Assembly (NCBI GenBank): GCA_002205965.3
Contig: NADL03000590.1
Coordinates: 3,973,001-4,037,000, forward strand
Origin: Kappaphycus alvarezii
Taxonomy: Eukaryota > Rhodophyta > Florideophyceae > Gigartinales > Solieriaceae
Direction: 5' to 3'
Length of the DNA: 64,000 nucleotides
Shown here: piece by piece, positions 44,160-57,197 of the stretch
How positions within the stretch are numbered: position 1 is the first letter of the stretch
Layout: every line of letters begins with the position of its first letter
The notes under the pieces: model-generated
Seen by the model: only the letters and a program-made list of their open reading frames with translations
The model's database searches: none
What the model was told of the DNA's origin: nothing
Translations under genes and position numbers: made by a program

Positions 44160-47100
44160 AGTGTCTTTATACATATGCTAATTTTTTAATGCGAGAAAGG
44201 AACGAAAAAAATGACTCGGGTATCTTCGCGTATCTTATTGGTGATGGTAAGAGCAAATATAATGCAAAGTTCATCTATGAGTTTTTTTAATTGGAGTGGG
44301 ACGTAAACATGCCCCCAGATTTTTACAAAAGCGTGAGGCCAGAATATTTAGAGAAACAGGGAGTGAATTTCACATCTAGCTATGAAGGTGAAGGCTCAAA
44401 GTCAAACAACGCCTTTCAAAATGGAAAATTTTATGATAAAAGGATACTAAACTTGCATTAAATCATTGCGATCCAGGGTATGATACAGAAGACGACTGGG
44501 ATTTGAAGGCAAATGTTGGCTCTGAGTTTGTAGCAGTATGCGAGAACTTTGGATTACAGCACAAGATAAATAGTATGAAAGGTGACTATTCATCTGGAGA
44601 AGCTAACATTTGGTGTAGATCTAATCCGAACATGTAGATGAAACCGCAAAGGTTAAGAAAAATAGAGACCAAAAAGGTTACCAGGAGGAAAAGCGCAGGA
44701 TTACGGATATTGATGAAAAACGGAACAACCTCCCCTCTACCATGACAAAGAATGTATCTGGAATACTAGCATATTCCAAAATCATTACATAGAAGGTTTC
44801 AGATTTACAACAAGCAAGTGTACCGGTCACTCACTCCCACGAGCTTTCAGATGCTGAACCTATTTATCAAGTACATAGACGTCAACAGCCAGAATATAAT
44901 CATTTTATGTCGGAAAACATAAAAAAATGCCTGCCTAGTCACTATAGTCACTTGCTGTCGTGATATGCCAAAAAAATTCGATTTTGCGTCGACCACCGAC
45001 AAAAATACCAGAGGATGATACCTGATTGATTTACGATTCCAAATATGAAGGAAATAATCGAATATTTGAAGAACGGGAAATTCTTTAAATCAATTTTACT
45101 GTACAATCGCTGTTGACGGACTACCTCAGATGAAAAGTGCAAGAAAGAAACTTTAACCAGCAAAATTGGTGCATTCAGATTCGAGGTAATGCTTTTAAGT
45201 ATCATGAATACACAAGTCAAAATCCGATGAATAATTAATGATTTTGAAAGGAATTTAATTAGCAAGGGTGTACATTGATGATGTTTGGCATTCTCAAAAA
45301 ACTTCGGATCAACTTCTTTCGGATTTCAAGACAGTAGTGGATGGAATATCAGGGTTCAGCTTGTAAGTAAAATTTAGCAACTGCTTCCTTTACGCAAGAC
45401 TCCATCAAGCTCCGGGCCAAATTGCTGATCGAAGATGAGTCAAGATCGCTCCAGAAAAAACTAGAAACGTCAAATTTGCACCGAAAATTACTTAAAAAAC
45501 GTAAATAAGAAGCTTTATTGGCCTATTTACGTATTGAAAGAAGGTTCATGAAGAATTATGCTATGACAGCGGCAAACTTACACACCAGAAATGAGAAAAT
45601 GGAAAGTATTTCTGTAAAAAAGAAATGCAAATTGCATTCAAAGAACTTAAATGGAAGCTGCTTGACCCCCAGAACTCACATCTTCGGATTTTATAAGCCA
45701 TTTATTGCGGAAAAAGATACACCTGATAGATCTTTGGGAGTATTTTGTCCAAAAAGTGAAAACTGAAGGCTGCAATCGGTTCAATTCACAAGTTGTACTT
45801 TAAATGATATATGGGAGAGATAATCTGTCTATGAAGAGGAAGCACTGGCAGTCGTTTTTGCATTGATAAATTTTCGTGTTTATCTCTTTTTCATGGAAAA
45901 ATTGGTTCTCACTGCCGGCAACCAGTCACTTAAGTAAGCAGTACAAGAGAAATATTTACATCATCGGTTGGCCGGGTGGCTCGAAATTTTAGCAGAATAT
46001 CGGTTTGAAATTGTGTATAGACCCAGATACAGAAATCAGCCAGCTAATTACTTCTCTCCTTTCGCGAACCCACATAATCCAATTAATTGTTTCTCCGAGG
46101 ATTTAATTGGAGTTACAGAAATGACAGGATTGTGTATGAAAGATTTGAGACTAAATTCCAAGAACTCATTCAATTCTTGGAGGACGTGGAAATACAAAAA
46201 GTAGACATAGAGCACAGAAAATGGGTGCATATGAATCAGAAGGCCTATTCTCTGTGTGATGGAAAGCCTTTTCGATTCACTAAGGCCAATAACAGCCAGC
46301 GGAACCGTTGAAAGAAAGAGTCAAGTTCTTTAGTACATTTTATAATTAGCTAGGTCAATGGGATCTCGGAACAACAAAGCGATTCATTACACGGAAGTGT
46401 TTTGGTGGCCCAAAATGCAGAAAGGTGTTTACAAGCTTTCAAAAGCTGTGACCATAAAAGTTCATTCTGATTCAGAAGTACAGAACTACACTAAGCTTTT
46501 GGAATTCAGACCTTTTGAAACTTTTTCTATCGACTTTGCCGGTCCATTCAAAGTGACATCTTCTGGAAACAAATGTCTTCCATAAGAGTTGACTAACTTA
46601 CTGGCTGGCCATTTGCAGTTGAAACTAGGGAGGTTACGGTAGTGGTGGTCGTTAACTTCGTACAAAAAGAAATAATTGAGGCTTTGGCTTGACTAAAAAG
46701 ATCATCGTCAATAATGATCTTTGTGTCGCTTCAACGACATTTCTGCACTTTTTGAGATAAAAATGTATTCAATTTAAAAAATGAGCTCGCTGAGGGTCCT
46801 ATTTTCAACCGGAATTACTAAATAATTAAAGTAAAAAACCACAACGGCAGTCTCAAAATTATGAAAGACGAAGACATAGACTGGTAAAAACAGAAAAACT
46901 ATTTTAAGATTATTGCCATAGAAGTAGAAGAGTAAATGATCGCTCAACATTCGAGATAATGTACCCTGAAAAGCTGCAAAAACTCTACAAGGAGATGTGA
47001 ACGCAATTATATAGTCGATGCAAGAAATATGGAAGTCCAGTTTTGGGCCACTGAAAATTGGACACTACACCTAACGTTAAAGAAGGAAAGAAAGAATTTC

Positions 47101-47250
47101 AAACTGTCAAGCTCAAAACTTTTAGATGGCTTCAAATGTAGTTTTCTGCGTGGAAATTCCATGTGGAAGTCTATGAATTGAATAGCCTCTCAATCAAAGT
47201 ACCCGACCCCTTTCACTGTCATAGAGGAGAAACACTGACATTAAAAGCTT
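44160..47250 (+). pseudogene. Gypsy gag-pol relic (RT, RNase H, integrase)
   Basis: Across frames: gag-like remnant (44,160-44,800), RT with VYIDDV (about 45,270, from the family's VYIDDVLVFS motif) followed by QKTSDQLLSDFKTVVDGISG, RNase H with LAEYRFEIVYRPRYRNQPAN (about 45,985, the LxxYxFxIxYRPGxxNxxAD signature), and integrase with HYTEVFWWPKMQKGVYKL (about 46,385) and FETFSIDFAGPFKVTSSGNK (about 46,515, first catalytic Asp in DFAGP). The order RT-RNaseH-IN is that of Ty3/gypsy rather than copia. Stops and shifts occur every few hundred bases. Confidence 0.8.
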
Positions 47251-48879
47251 TAATCGAACTCCAGGAAGAGCTCAAGGAGGGCCATCCATACACACCGTCT
47301 GGACCCTTAAAGTTACATAGCTGAATGATTTTTTCTCATGCAGGACTATGTGAAACCACGACATGTAATCATTCATAACTATAGAATAATTCCTATGTAA
47401 AAAAAGAGCTTGGGAATGGATTGGCTCGTGATTATCACGAGTTACATGTCATCACCCATTTCTAAGCTAACTTCTGCCTGTATTTACGTACGTTGACCGG
47501 CCCAATGCTTTCCCAAGAATATTAACAACTATTACTATGAGCTACGTACTCATTGCAAAAGGGAGTTTATGGAATCAGGTCCAAACTTTTTGGAAACAAT
47601 ATGTCATTACTCTGTCCGAAGATATGGTGGAAAGTAGCTACCAGAGACCTTTGGTAAACTTACCTGATTGTTGCCCGTCCGGGTTTTTATATCTTCAGTA
47701 CCATCAACATATTTATCCTAGAGGGTAAAATGTACTACTGGATATGGCATGTTACTGGAATTCCATCTTAAAACTCGCCACAATTGAAGGGCAAGTAGGG
47801 AGCAGGATTCTTTTGAGGCAGTGATGATGACCCGAGGAGGTCCTTTTGATGAACACAACACGCTAATTAGAAGCACAGAAATTCCCCTGAGGATCCCTCT
47901 TACGACCGCAGCATACGAAAAATGGGCGTGAACGGCTATCTAGAGAACTTTTTGAAACTTCCTCTTCATCTTTTCTCCGTAATCATGCACAGAATACAGT
48001 CATTAGAAGGAAAATATAATTTTGGCTACCAATACTTTCTAGGATGAAACCTACGCGCAAGTCATTGCCAATTTCACGATAAGCATCTTTTTATGTTTGG
48101 GTGCAGAGAGGACCGCTCTTATCATAAAAGACTCATTCTTGTTGGTGCGTATCTTCTTTTTATAGATATATATTCCCTCGAATATTCCGGGTTAGTATGC
48201 ATATTACACATATTACTTCACTCTTGGGTGATTCGGAAGGTTTACAGAAGAAGAGTGCATATAAAATCACCTTGATACTACAAGATCTATGCATGAAGCC
48301 ATGGTACGAAGTGAAGTGCCAGTGACGCGTACTTACTATTTGGAACATCAAGTTGGTAATCAGCTAGATCCTTATTCGTTTGAAACTCCGTACACCTTAT
48401 CAATCAGGTAACGTGCGCCAATGGAAAACGCAGAAAACAGGTGACGGGAAACTCCATATTTATCTTTACATCTATTGCAAAAGGGACCCGAGGAGACGTG
48501 ACGAGCCAGGACATTCGCCATAAGTAGGGGACCTGAGGTACACTAAACATTTATCAGCAGAAAAAGTATCAGGGCAGAGGTCCAATTTTAAGTACAGTAT
48601 CTGAATTTGCAAGATAATTCTTAACTTGGCTATATGTGCTAAATTCCTGATTTTTATTATTTATAACACGTTGGTAGTAATTGATGTCAGTGAACGCCAA
48701 GGTTCTCAGAGACACCAAGTGCGATTATGAAAACTCTATATATTGGATATACCAATTCCACTCCTTTTGATAGGTAAGTGCTACGCAGATAGCACCTAGA
48801 TACTTATGTTGAGTAAATATCTTCCTTCCGGTCATCCACGTCCATAAAATTCTATTGAATCAACTTCATTGTATCAGTT

Positions 48880-49255
48880 ACCTGTGTTTGACACTTTAGG
48901 GTTAGGTGAAAAGTCTCTGTAAGCTGAGTTAGCCGCATACTCTAGGAAAGGTCAAGCTTGTTGGCAGAGAAATTCAATTTTGTACGAAAATAGTTGCGAA
49001 GTTGAAATTAGGCTCCTAAACTAATAAGCTTCTCGTTTTAGTTAGTTAATGATCATAAGTGGTAGACTCTGGCCCTTATAGACTCACATGTAACCTCTTT
49101 ATCCGCCGTTCTTATCTAATTCTTTTCGTTCCCAAAGCTATACCAAAGTAGCACTTTTTTGCTAAAAATACTTCCGTCTTAGAATAATTTTTTCCTGAGA
49201 ATCTCTTTCTCACCGATTTGTCCTTATCAAGGGACAGTTCAACCAAAGAATATTT
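48880..49255 (+). repeat. Right LTR remnant of gypsy copy 1
   Basis: Aligned with 43,335-43,715 as described for the element. The 47,250-48,880 stretch between integrase and this LTR shows no motif. Confidence 0.55.
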
Positions 49256-51605
49256 ATGATTCCAAACAAATTGATTTGCGCAAGAGCGCGTTTTCATCGT
49301 GCTACTTTTCATAGGTCCTAATTCGGTTATATTTACTAGTTTTTTGCTACAGAAATAATGGATTTAAATGAACGGGACTTTCTATCTCTGCAATTTATGT
49401 TTGGTTTGCTTTCCAGCTGAGTAGACTACCAGCTACATTCTAATCGGCGAATTATTCGTGTGATTGTGATTCTAATACAACTGTTTCGTTGGATTATCCC
49501 TTCGCCAGAATCGAACTTTGCTCTACTCACAAATGCAACAACATGCTGCGGCAGCCGTTCGTCCACGGCAGAATTTCTTACAGCTGGCCTTACACCATCA
49601 TTATTAGAGCTCCCCTGCCCGTCCGTTCTTATTGAGTAGATATGCTTCCAAATTCTCTATAAACAGTCGTTAGTTCCTCAAAGAAGTAAAGAAACCAATC
49701 GTTTCCCGTCAAACTGAATTAATCTCATATATCCCGCGTATGAAATTTTTTGGTGTAAATTAAACTCCCACTCATCCGTATAGCACGCATCGATGAAACA
49801 ACGTTAATATTCCTGAAATGCTGCTTTAAAATGCTGAAACTTGGTAGCTTGCAATATTTTTCTTTTTCCAATCACCCAATTTCGACCCCAATTGCAGCAA
49901 ATAGGAGATCAGAGATAAAAGGCACGATTGGTGTAATATAAGGTCTATATTAATGGATTTAAGAAATCACGAGTCAGTAGAAATATTTTGAAAGTTTCGG
50001 TGCTCATCAATTTAAGTCATGAAGCTTTGGAAAAAAAGTTAAATGTGTTACAACACACCGTGGATTGAGTTTTAAGAAAAAGAAACTGATTGAGTAGAAA
50101 TAGTGTGAAAGGAATGAGGAACAACCATCTACCCGGGATGGCAGTTGTTGCAGGCGACTAAAGTGCTGCAGTAAAAGTTGATGGGAAAGAGTGAGGAGTG
50201 GAACTGAAAGGAGAGTGACTGCTTTAGTAACATAATTTAAAGTTGCAAACCATCCCACATCACTTAGAGGCATGAAAGCTGACCAAAGAATTTTTGGTTC
50301 GCACAAGAATATCAATTCGTCTTCCGCTTTCTTGAGGAATCAAATTATTCAGCTTGTGTAGCCTTTTTTCCTAACTTAAATCTCCTTAAAACTACTGAAA
50401 AGACCAGAAAATACAGGAAAAAGATCATGTGGACGGAGATCAATTGACAAAAGATACTTGACAAAAATCAAAAACAATTTAATCTTCGCAGGCCTCATCC
50501 TGTATATCAGGCTCTAGCACTTCCATAAAGATATCGTTAGTAACAATTTTGTCCCTACTCATGCCCACAAACGATTCATGAATGTCTCTCCCTTCAACCA
50601 AAATATACTGCTCAACTAACGTCTCTCCAACCGGATACACGACTGGGACCACTTCTTACATCCAATGCCTCCTTATCCTCCCGTATTACCTGGTTCGACC
50701 TCTCCTCCATTCAACCCCGGACTCCCCGACGACTTCTTTATCCCCGGACTCTTTGTCTTCCTCCTCTTTTTCTCCTGTCTAATAGGAGTTTCCCAGGGCA
50801 CCTCAATCCTCAAAGCACTCCACATCCTTACCATGACTCTTTTCCAAATATATTCCCCCTCTTCTTGCTCTCCAATCTATACCGGATGCCAAGCGAAGAA
50901 CTCTGTCAGGAACATTCTCGTTTAATGACGGAGGTATTTCTATACGTTGGTTTGGCCCGAGAGAAATAGCGTGGGACGGTGAGCGGACGGGGGCGAGATT
51001 TGAAAATGGGACGGGAAGGGAGAATTCCGTCCGTTGTGGCTGTAAAGCGGTTTTAAATTGTCGACTTGATGTTGGAGTACCGCAAATAAACCTTCGCCTG
51101 CACCCGAGGGATTTAAAAAGATTCATCACCCAGAGGTTGAAGAGCTTGTAGAATCAAGAAAAAATAGACGATTATTGTTTCTGTGGTGGACACCTGTTGA
51201 AGCAGCATTTAAAGGGATAATTTATGGCGAAAATAACGTATGAAAATCTTAATTTTGAATAAACATATTAGGATCGAAAAAGATCAAATGAAACAGAAAA
51301 GATTGAAATAATTACTGTCAAGGAAGAGGCTAATTACACATAAAAAGGGAAAAGGAGCATAAAAAATCGGCGTGAAGAAAAGTAAAATTAGTCTCGTAAA
51401 AGAATAAGGAAGGTGAAGAAACAGCGAAGAATCAGTTTAAGTTATAAATTTAGTCGCATAAAAGAAAAATGAACCTATAGAAAGGAAAAGAACAGAAAGA
51501 ATGTCTGTGCGTTAAAAAAATACCTTCAAGTTCTTGCTTGAAAAAATACCCTTAGTTTGAATGAACTCTTCGTTAAAAAATTAATGAAATGCCTAGACCC
51601 AGAGT
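49256..51605. other. AT-rich spacer with one Pro-rich ORF region
   Basis: Around 50,580-51,130 composition is less AT-rich. The plus strand gives a PPYPPVLPGSTSPPFNP-type Pro-rich frame and the minus strand a 108-codon ORF. Neither has a motif I recognise. The rest is AT-rich with nothing to annotate. Confidence 0.4.
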
Positions 51606-52153
51606 TGATAATTGCAAATAAATGAATAATAAAATTAACTGAATAGGACTGAGAATAATAATAAAAAGGAAACCAATCTTTATTAATCGAAGGAGATGAT
51701 TCGATGGCCCCTGGCTTACTAAATTTGTCCAAGAGCCTAAGACAATTTATACTATAGATTGGAGTAGTTATACTATAGATTGGAGTAAGAAATCTTCAAA
51801 GATGATTCCAGAGGTATAATATTTTTTGTAGACCACATTCATGCGCATAGTTAATTACAGAATAATTCTCCAGATGAGCATTAATACAAATAGTAATTTG
51901 CTGTCATCATAATTCCATTAATTATAAGTGTATAATTTAAAAACCAACTGGAAGGCATAAAACTTGCTTCACGTGTAATACAGTATAAAATATGGGCCAG
52001 TCAGTATAGATAAAATTTTCCGGTGATTCACAATGAATAAAAATTGTTGGCCTCTGATGAAGTATTGTTCCGCAAATTTTCGTCACTTTATTCGATATTC
52101 AAAACAATTTAAATAGTTTTACAATACTTGCAAAAATATTTTTTCAATTTTCA
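51606..52153 (-). repeat. Copia 3' LTR (548 bp)
   Basis: On the plus strand it begins TGATAATTGCAAATAAATGA and ends CAATTTTCA, so in element sense it runs TGAAAATTG...TATCA with TG/CA termini. Landmarks shared with the other LTR: AAGCCTAAGACAATTTATACT-like block, ATGGGCCAGT and GTTGGCCTCTG. Confidence 0.8.
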
Positions 52154-52185
52154 CATCACTTATACTTTGAAAATATAAATGGCAT

Positions 52186-52550
52186 TTAATAATATCCTAT
52201 TGACTGAAATGAATCGCGAGATGAAATTTTGCTCAAATCCATGGGTACAGATACATCAAATGAAAGTAATTTTTGGGGTCTCCCAAACCGGACTACCTTT
52301 TTTGTCAACTGGTCAGAAGGATTAATCGAGCCAGGTATCCTGATCATTTTCGTTTTTTTTGTTTGTTTCAAAATTATACCGTACTAATTGTACATCTGCA
52401 GTCACGTATTTGTTTTTAGATACAAGACATGTGGAAAGAGAGCTGAAGAAATCCTTTGAGTCCACAGAAACATGTAGGGGAACATTAATATTGATTATCT
52501 TACTGTATGCTGCTGCAATATTTTTTACTTTTTCAATAGCTTCTGCAAAA
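52186..52550 (-). pseudogene. Copia RNase H C-terminus
   Basis: Minus-strand reading from the insertion edge: AEAIEKVKNI, NVPLHVSVDSKDFF (RNase H Asp in VDSK), STCLVSKNKYVTADVQLVRY, then MIRIPGSINPSDQLTKKVV. The last matches the IPGxxNPADxLTK ending of copia polyproteins. It continues the RNase H that breaks off at about 58,567 on the other side of the insertion. Confidence 0.8.
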
Positions 52551-52716
52551 TGGATTTAAAATCCCATGTGCGAATATATCTCGGGCAAGTTGAATTCCAC
52601 GCAATCTGACATTTAGTGCACACCGTGCAGGTCTATACATGAAACCACCATTTTGCGAGGATAGCCACTATTGCTTCTCTCTCGTCCTCTGACCTCGGTC
52701 GCCGTGACATTTTCAC
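52541..52716 (+). repeat. Left terminal direct repeat of the DIRS-like element
   Basis: Matches 58,201-58,380 over its length, with blocks ATTCCACGCA, TGACATTTAGTGCACACCG / TGATATTTAGTGTACACCG, TATACATGAA / TATATATGAA and the 18-bp TAGCCACTATTGCTTCTC. Confidence 0.75.
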
Positions 52717-52764
52717 GGAGATCATTTCAAAGAACGTCTCACAAGGGCATATCGATCCACCTAA

Positions 52765-53175
52765 ATGACAGATACCGCGCAAAGCTTATCCAAGTCGCAG
52801 AACTGGGACATGGATGACTCGGAGAGGATTAAATCTCTTGACGAAAGGCTGGCTTTTAGGGAATCAACGCAGAAGGCCGTTGTTGAAGAGCCCAGCATTG
52901 ACGCTGAAAAGCTCATCGCAAGAGTTGTTGGAATGTCTGCATATCCATCAGCTGTCTATCTCGTAGATGAGACCCGCCGAGCAGCTGAGTCAATGGCTTC
53001 TAGGCCAAGTGTCGAGGAGGAAGACGAGAGTGACTATTCTCGCTATGCTGCTGATAGCGGTAAAACGGCGGAAAAGAGGTATTTGACGCTCACTTTCTCA
53101 AAACTGAGGTGTTTCAAGCGACAAGAGTGCTACCATAGTGTAGTTGCGGGATCAGGAAATGGTATATATGGATGA
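52765..53175 (+). CDS. gag-like ORF of the DIRS-like element
   Basis: A 136-codon ORF starting 49 bp after the terminal repeat, rich in Ser/Glu/Arg with predicted helical stretches and an acidic VEEEDESDYSRYAAD region. No zinc knuckle is visible. Position immediately inside the terminal repeat is the reason for the gag call. Further gag-like frames follow at 54,473-55,116 after a stretch (53,200-54,450) with no recognisable motif. Confidence 0.45.
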   Translation: MTDTAQSLSKSQNWDMDDSERIKSLDERLAFRESTQKAVVEEPSIDAEKLIARVVGMSAYPSAVYLVDETRRAAESMASRPSVEEEDESDYSRYAADSGKTAEKRYLTLTFSKLRCFKRQECYHSVVAGSGNGIYG

Positions 53176-54528
53176 GGGATGAAGGGTCTACAAGTATTTT
53201 CAGAAGGAGTAGGTTCTACCACCTAACGTCGCTAACAAAAAGTAGCAGGAACGCTTACTGGGTCTGAAGTTGACTCTCAACTTCCTAACTACTTGGGACT
53301 TGACTAGAAGTTGTCTGCCAACTTGTCTGACCTCGCTCTGAGGAAGCAGTTTATTCGGCTTATATAGAATTTTTGCTACCCCTTACGTCTTGGTAAAGCC
53401 ATATTAAATATCAAAAAGTTTATAAAAATAATTTCTGTGGACGTGAGAGTCCCCCAAAAATAATTTGAACATATTGAAAGATACTTCAAAGATTCTATAT
53501 AGACGCGAAAATGATTCTAGTCCTTACAATTACAATTCCCTACACTTGATCCAATCAAATCATCCAAATATCCATACCATCCAAACAGTCCCCAAAAATA
53601 TCTGCGAACGGCTTATAATTCTCTATGTCCTCTTGGGAGATATGTAAAACACTACGGATGCCCCCATCCGGTTCCACCGTCGGGACCACCTGGTCCATAG
53701 TATCTAGCCCCTGCCCCACCATTCCAACAATTTCCACGTGTTCCTCTCCATCATCCTACTCGTCATCCTCCTCGTCATCCTCCCTGCTCTCATTCTCGTA
53801 AACCAATCCCGAGGCCGCCTACTTCTCAAAAATCTCCCCAGCTCCATCCTCGACTTCCCTCTCCTGCTCCTTACCTACCTCCTCCTCCTCATCTTCGATG
53901 AGCAAACGACGAACGAACTCGATCAACTTTCCTTGGTTTGCCGGCGGATGTATTCATCACGGTCAGTAGGGCCGAAAGGGATTAGGGGAATTGAGTTTAG
54001 GAGGCGAGGGTGGCGAGTTTCGGAAATAGAGCTGGGGGGGCACAAATTTTTCATTTTGGTGGAATTTAGGGAGTTGCAGGCGATTGAGGGTGTTTGGAAT
54101 GGGTAGGAGTAGAGGGATAGTGAGTAGGATGATCGGGGGGTTTGAAACATGGAATAAAGGGGTCTCAATAGGCTCTCGGGGGCGCACTCTATAGATTTGA
54201 AAGGGATAAAATAAATCAAAAAGGGAATTTGAAGTAGTTCATTTGCGCCCTTTTTCTCAGAAGAAATGAATTTGGAGAAGGTGGTAAGCAAAAAGGGAAG
54301 AAGAACTTTATTTCAGATCGATTCAGAGGAGTGGATACAGTATTAAAATATCTACTTAGAACGGCCTTGAATTTGGAGAGGACTACAGGAATAGTAAGCG
54401 CGTATTTTCTCTTTGGGGCTGAGTAAAGTAAAAGAGGACGGGCGAAGACTGTAGGTACAAGTAAATTCGTAAATGGTAAGGAACTACAGTATGTTCAATT
54501 CAGAAGACAGCGAAGAAAAAATTTTGCC

Positions 54529-54543
54529 TCGCGCGCGCGCGCG
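54529..54543. repeat. (CG)n tract
   Basis: TCGCGCGCGCGCGCG is an alternating CG run of seven repeats in otherwise AT-rich sequence. Such tracts are prone to Z-DNA and to slippage. It lies within the gag-like part of the DIRS-like element. Confidence 0.85.
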
Positions 54544-55385
54544 TGAAAGCTGCCTCCAAGTTTCTGATTGGGTTACCTACACACTGTACAGCGCCCCTCA
54601 ATCTAAAGGAAGTCAATTGGAACCAGGAGTGGGCGGAGAAAGCAGTAATAAACCTCCCTATTGCCCAGAACTTCAGGAGGCCGCGATGCTTATTTACGCC
54701 GGCGTATGGCATGAGCGTGCCATGCTGGTGTTCAATCTAGCAAAGGAACTATCTTCAGCGAGCGTGGTGCAAAAAAAACTCTCGATGAGCTGTTCCAAAT
54801 CGTTTCGAAGTGCATGAAAACAACTTATGAGCGGTTAAAAGAAAGAAGGGACTACTTATCATACAGAGCCTTAGACACTGCCGCTGCTGACCACTGGAGA
54901 GAACCTCGACGCGGATGCATACGAGTTATAGAAAGCACCAGAGATCTATGGTCACAAAAGATGTTATGGCAGAGACTAAAATTCTTGGGAGCAAGAAGGC
55001 CTGCGGTAATATTGGAAGTTCCAATGGAAGCGCACCACACACTTCGAAGCATAGCAATAAGAATATTGCTAAACATGGTACCAGTACCTTGTCCAAGAAG
55101 GATAAAAGTCCTCTAAAAATACCAGCATCTGACTAGAAACACCATCAAGGAGAAATCTTAGCGGACCGATAACGCGACGGGCGACTAAAAGAGAGGGGGA
55201 GCCGGCTGCGGATAGTGAAATTTACATAAAATCCTGCGTGACGGTCAAGCAAAAAAAGGGGGAGTTACTGTTGACGCCCGCCAACTGGATACAAATGAAT
55301 AGCCAGTTGGTCATGGTCAGGCCCTCGCAAGGCAGAAAATCAATAGAAATCAGGGTTAGGATGTGACAAGCGGGAGTCAGAGGCA

Positions 55386-56870
55386 TTGCGCTACAGAGTA
55401 TTAGATTTTTCGGAGGTTCCTATCCCCCAATTCCAACAGTTATCTGTCAAGCATGCTTGCTGGACAAAAGAGGAGACGGATTCCGCCGAAATGACAATAG
55501 AAAAGAGACTGCAAGAGCGTGTCTGGAGGGAGCTGTCCCGGGAAGAGATAAAGCGACAGCAATACATATCTACCGAGTTCATATCCCGATACAACAACGG
55601 AAAGATGCGTGCAGTGGCTAGACTGCACCTCTTGTCCATCCACTGGCATCCGAGGCACAAAAGGGTATCGGCCCTGGAATCGTTTGCCGATCAGCTGATT
55701 GCCAAAGAAAGGATGATTTCATTCGACCGCAAGGGGGGTACAACCAATTTCGTCTACACCCAGCAATGAGAAAGTAATTTACGGTAAGATTAGGGAACCG
55801 CTACTCCATATGTACTGCGTTGCCTTTTGGCTGGAGGCTCAGTGGCTACTCGTTCGTTAGGCTGACGATTCCTGTCTTGGCACACCTCAGGAATCGATTC
55901 GGTTAGACAAATCTAGATTAAATCGATGAAATTCTAATATGCCCGGAGAAGAGCCAAAGCCCTATCGCGTCAGATTGAAGAAGGGCCACAAATATAATAC
56001 GCTGTTTAATAGACCGGTATAGCCTGCGTATACACCTAGGCAAAGGCGCCCTTGGAATGGCACCTTCCGGCTCGAACAACTAGGGCTGATTATAGAAACC
56101 AAGAGAATGATTTTTATGTTTCAGGAGAGTAACGTCTGGGAATTAGGAAGGGAAGAACAGGTATTGGTTTGGATGACTCGTAAAAATCGGAGACAGGCCG
56201 ACACCATGAAATTGAAGTCATTCGCAGGAGTATGTCAAAGCTTGAGAGCAGCTTTCCCGGACACGCGCTTCCACTTCAGGGCCATATAGGAGTCGATTAG
56301 AAGTTGCAGAAGTTGAAGGACGCTTGGCCGAGGTGCAGCGATTCGCGCTATCATATGTTGGAAAGGCCTGAGAGACCGACTAAATATCCGCCACATTCAA
56401 CACTTGGAACGCCAGATAGCCGCCTCCATGCACACAGATGCGCCTCCCTGGGACTGGGGGATAACTTTTTCTTCAGAGGAATCCAAAGAAGGGAGCGAAG
56501 GCACATGGGAAGTATCGGGTTACTGGGACGAGACTATTCGGACACTATATCATGTAACATAGGAACTCCAGACGGCCCGAGAATCACTGCGAGGTTTCAA
56601 GACTGAAATTGAGGGTCGAAAGGGCGAGTTTGTCAAGCTATACACGGACAACATGTGTCGCATGGTGTCAAAGTCCAGAACGTTGATGAGGGAGGTCTAA
56701 AAACTTCGGGCGGAATTATGGCAACAAGGACTGCGATTAGAGGCCCATTACATCCCTTCCGCATTGACATTGCACACGGACCTTCTCTCAAGGAGGCGGA
56801 GTATCATAGACTCATACCCTTTTAAGACAGACCACATAGCGGAAAGCAAATGGAAAGGTATGTTAAAGGC
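55386..56870 (+). pseudogene. DIRS-like reverse transcriptase and RNase H
   Basis: The first frame (55,386-55,769) has ERVWRELSREEIKRQQYIST then NNGKMRAVARLHLL (family SPxFxVPKxxGxxRxVxDLxxLN), ALESFADQLIAKERMISFDR (motif A degraded to DRKGG). The 56,060-56,290 frame has RLEQLGLIIETKRMIFMFQE and LKSFAGVCQSLRAAFPDTRF, the thumb/connection LGxxIxTxxMxFxxP signature that is distinctive for DIRS-type RTs. RNase H follows at 56,490-56,860 with YWDETI, LYTDNM (Asp) and LEAHYIPSALTLHTDLLSRR. YxDD is not preserved in a readable frame. Confidence 0.75.
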
Positions 56871-57197
56871 GGAATGAATTCGAGAGTGGGGGCCAAGGAC
56901 ACATGTATGACTGCATCTAGAATTAATCTCCTTGGCCTTAATAAATGCAAAGAAAGAAAAATTAGACGGAGTTGTGCTACTGACGTTCTGGCCTACGCGC
57001 CGATGGTGGCCGATGGTTGCTGAAAATGCAACCCAAATACATCAAATGATGCCTACAATCCGTTCAAAGCTGGATAATTGCGTGCGTTCACTACAGCCAA
57101 GGAGCGACTGCGTGGTATAGAAGAACAGGCTACACGCCATATCATGGAGTAGTCTGGAGGTTCCGCAGCACTATCGCTCCAAAGCGGAGCTGACCTA

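Larger units (their letters stand above)
43335..49255 (+). mobile_element. Ty3/gypsy LTR retrotransposon relic, copy 1
   Basis: LTR-like segments at about 43,335-43,715 and 48,880-49,255 align throughout (GTCAGGTGAAAAGT / GTTAGGTGAAAAGT, then CTCTAGG, GAGAAAAATTCA / GAGAAATTCAA, TTCTCTCCGATTTGTTCCTATC / TTTCTCACCGATTTGTCCTTATC). Between them pol lies on the plus strand. LTR limits are approximate because both copies are heavily mutated and no target duplication was seen. Confidence 0.65.

Noticed and set aside
53465-54291. ORFs inside the DIRS-like element with hydrophobic ILLVILLVILPALIL
   Set aside because: Hydrophobicity comes from a CTCGTCATCCTC simple repeat; not a credible membrane protein.
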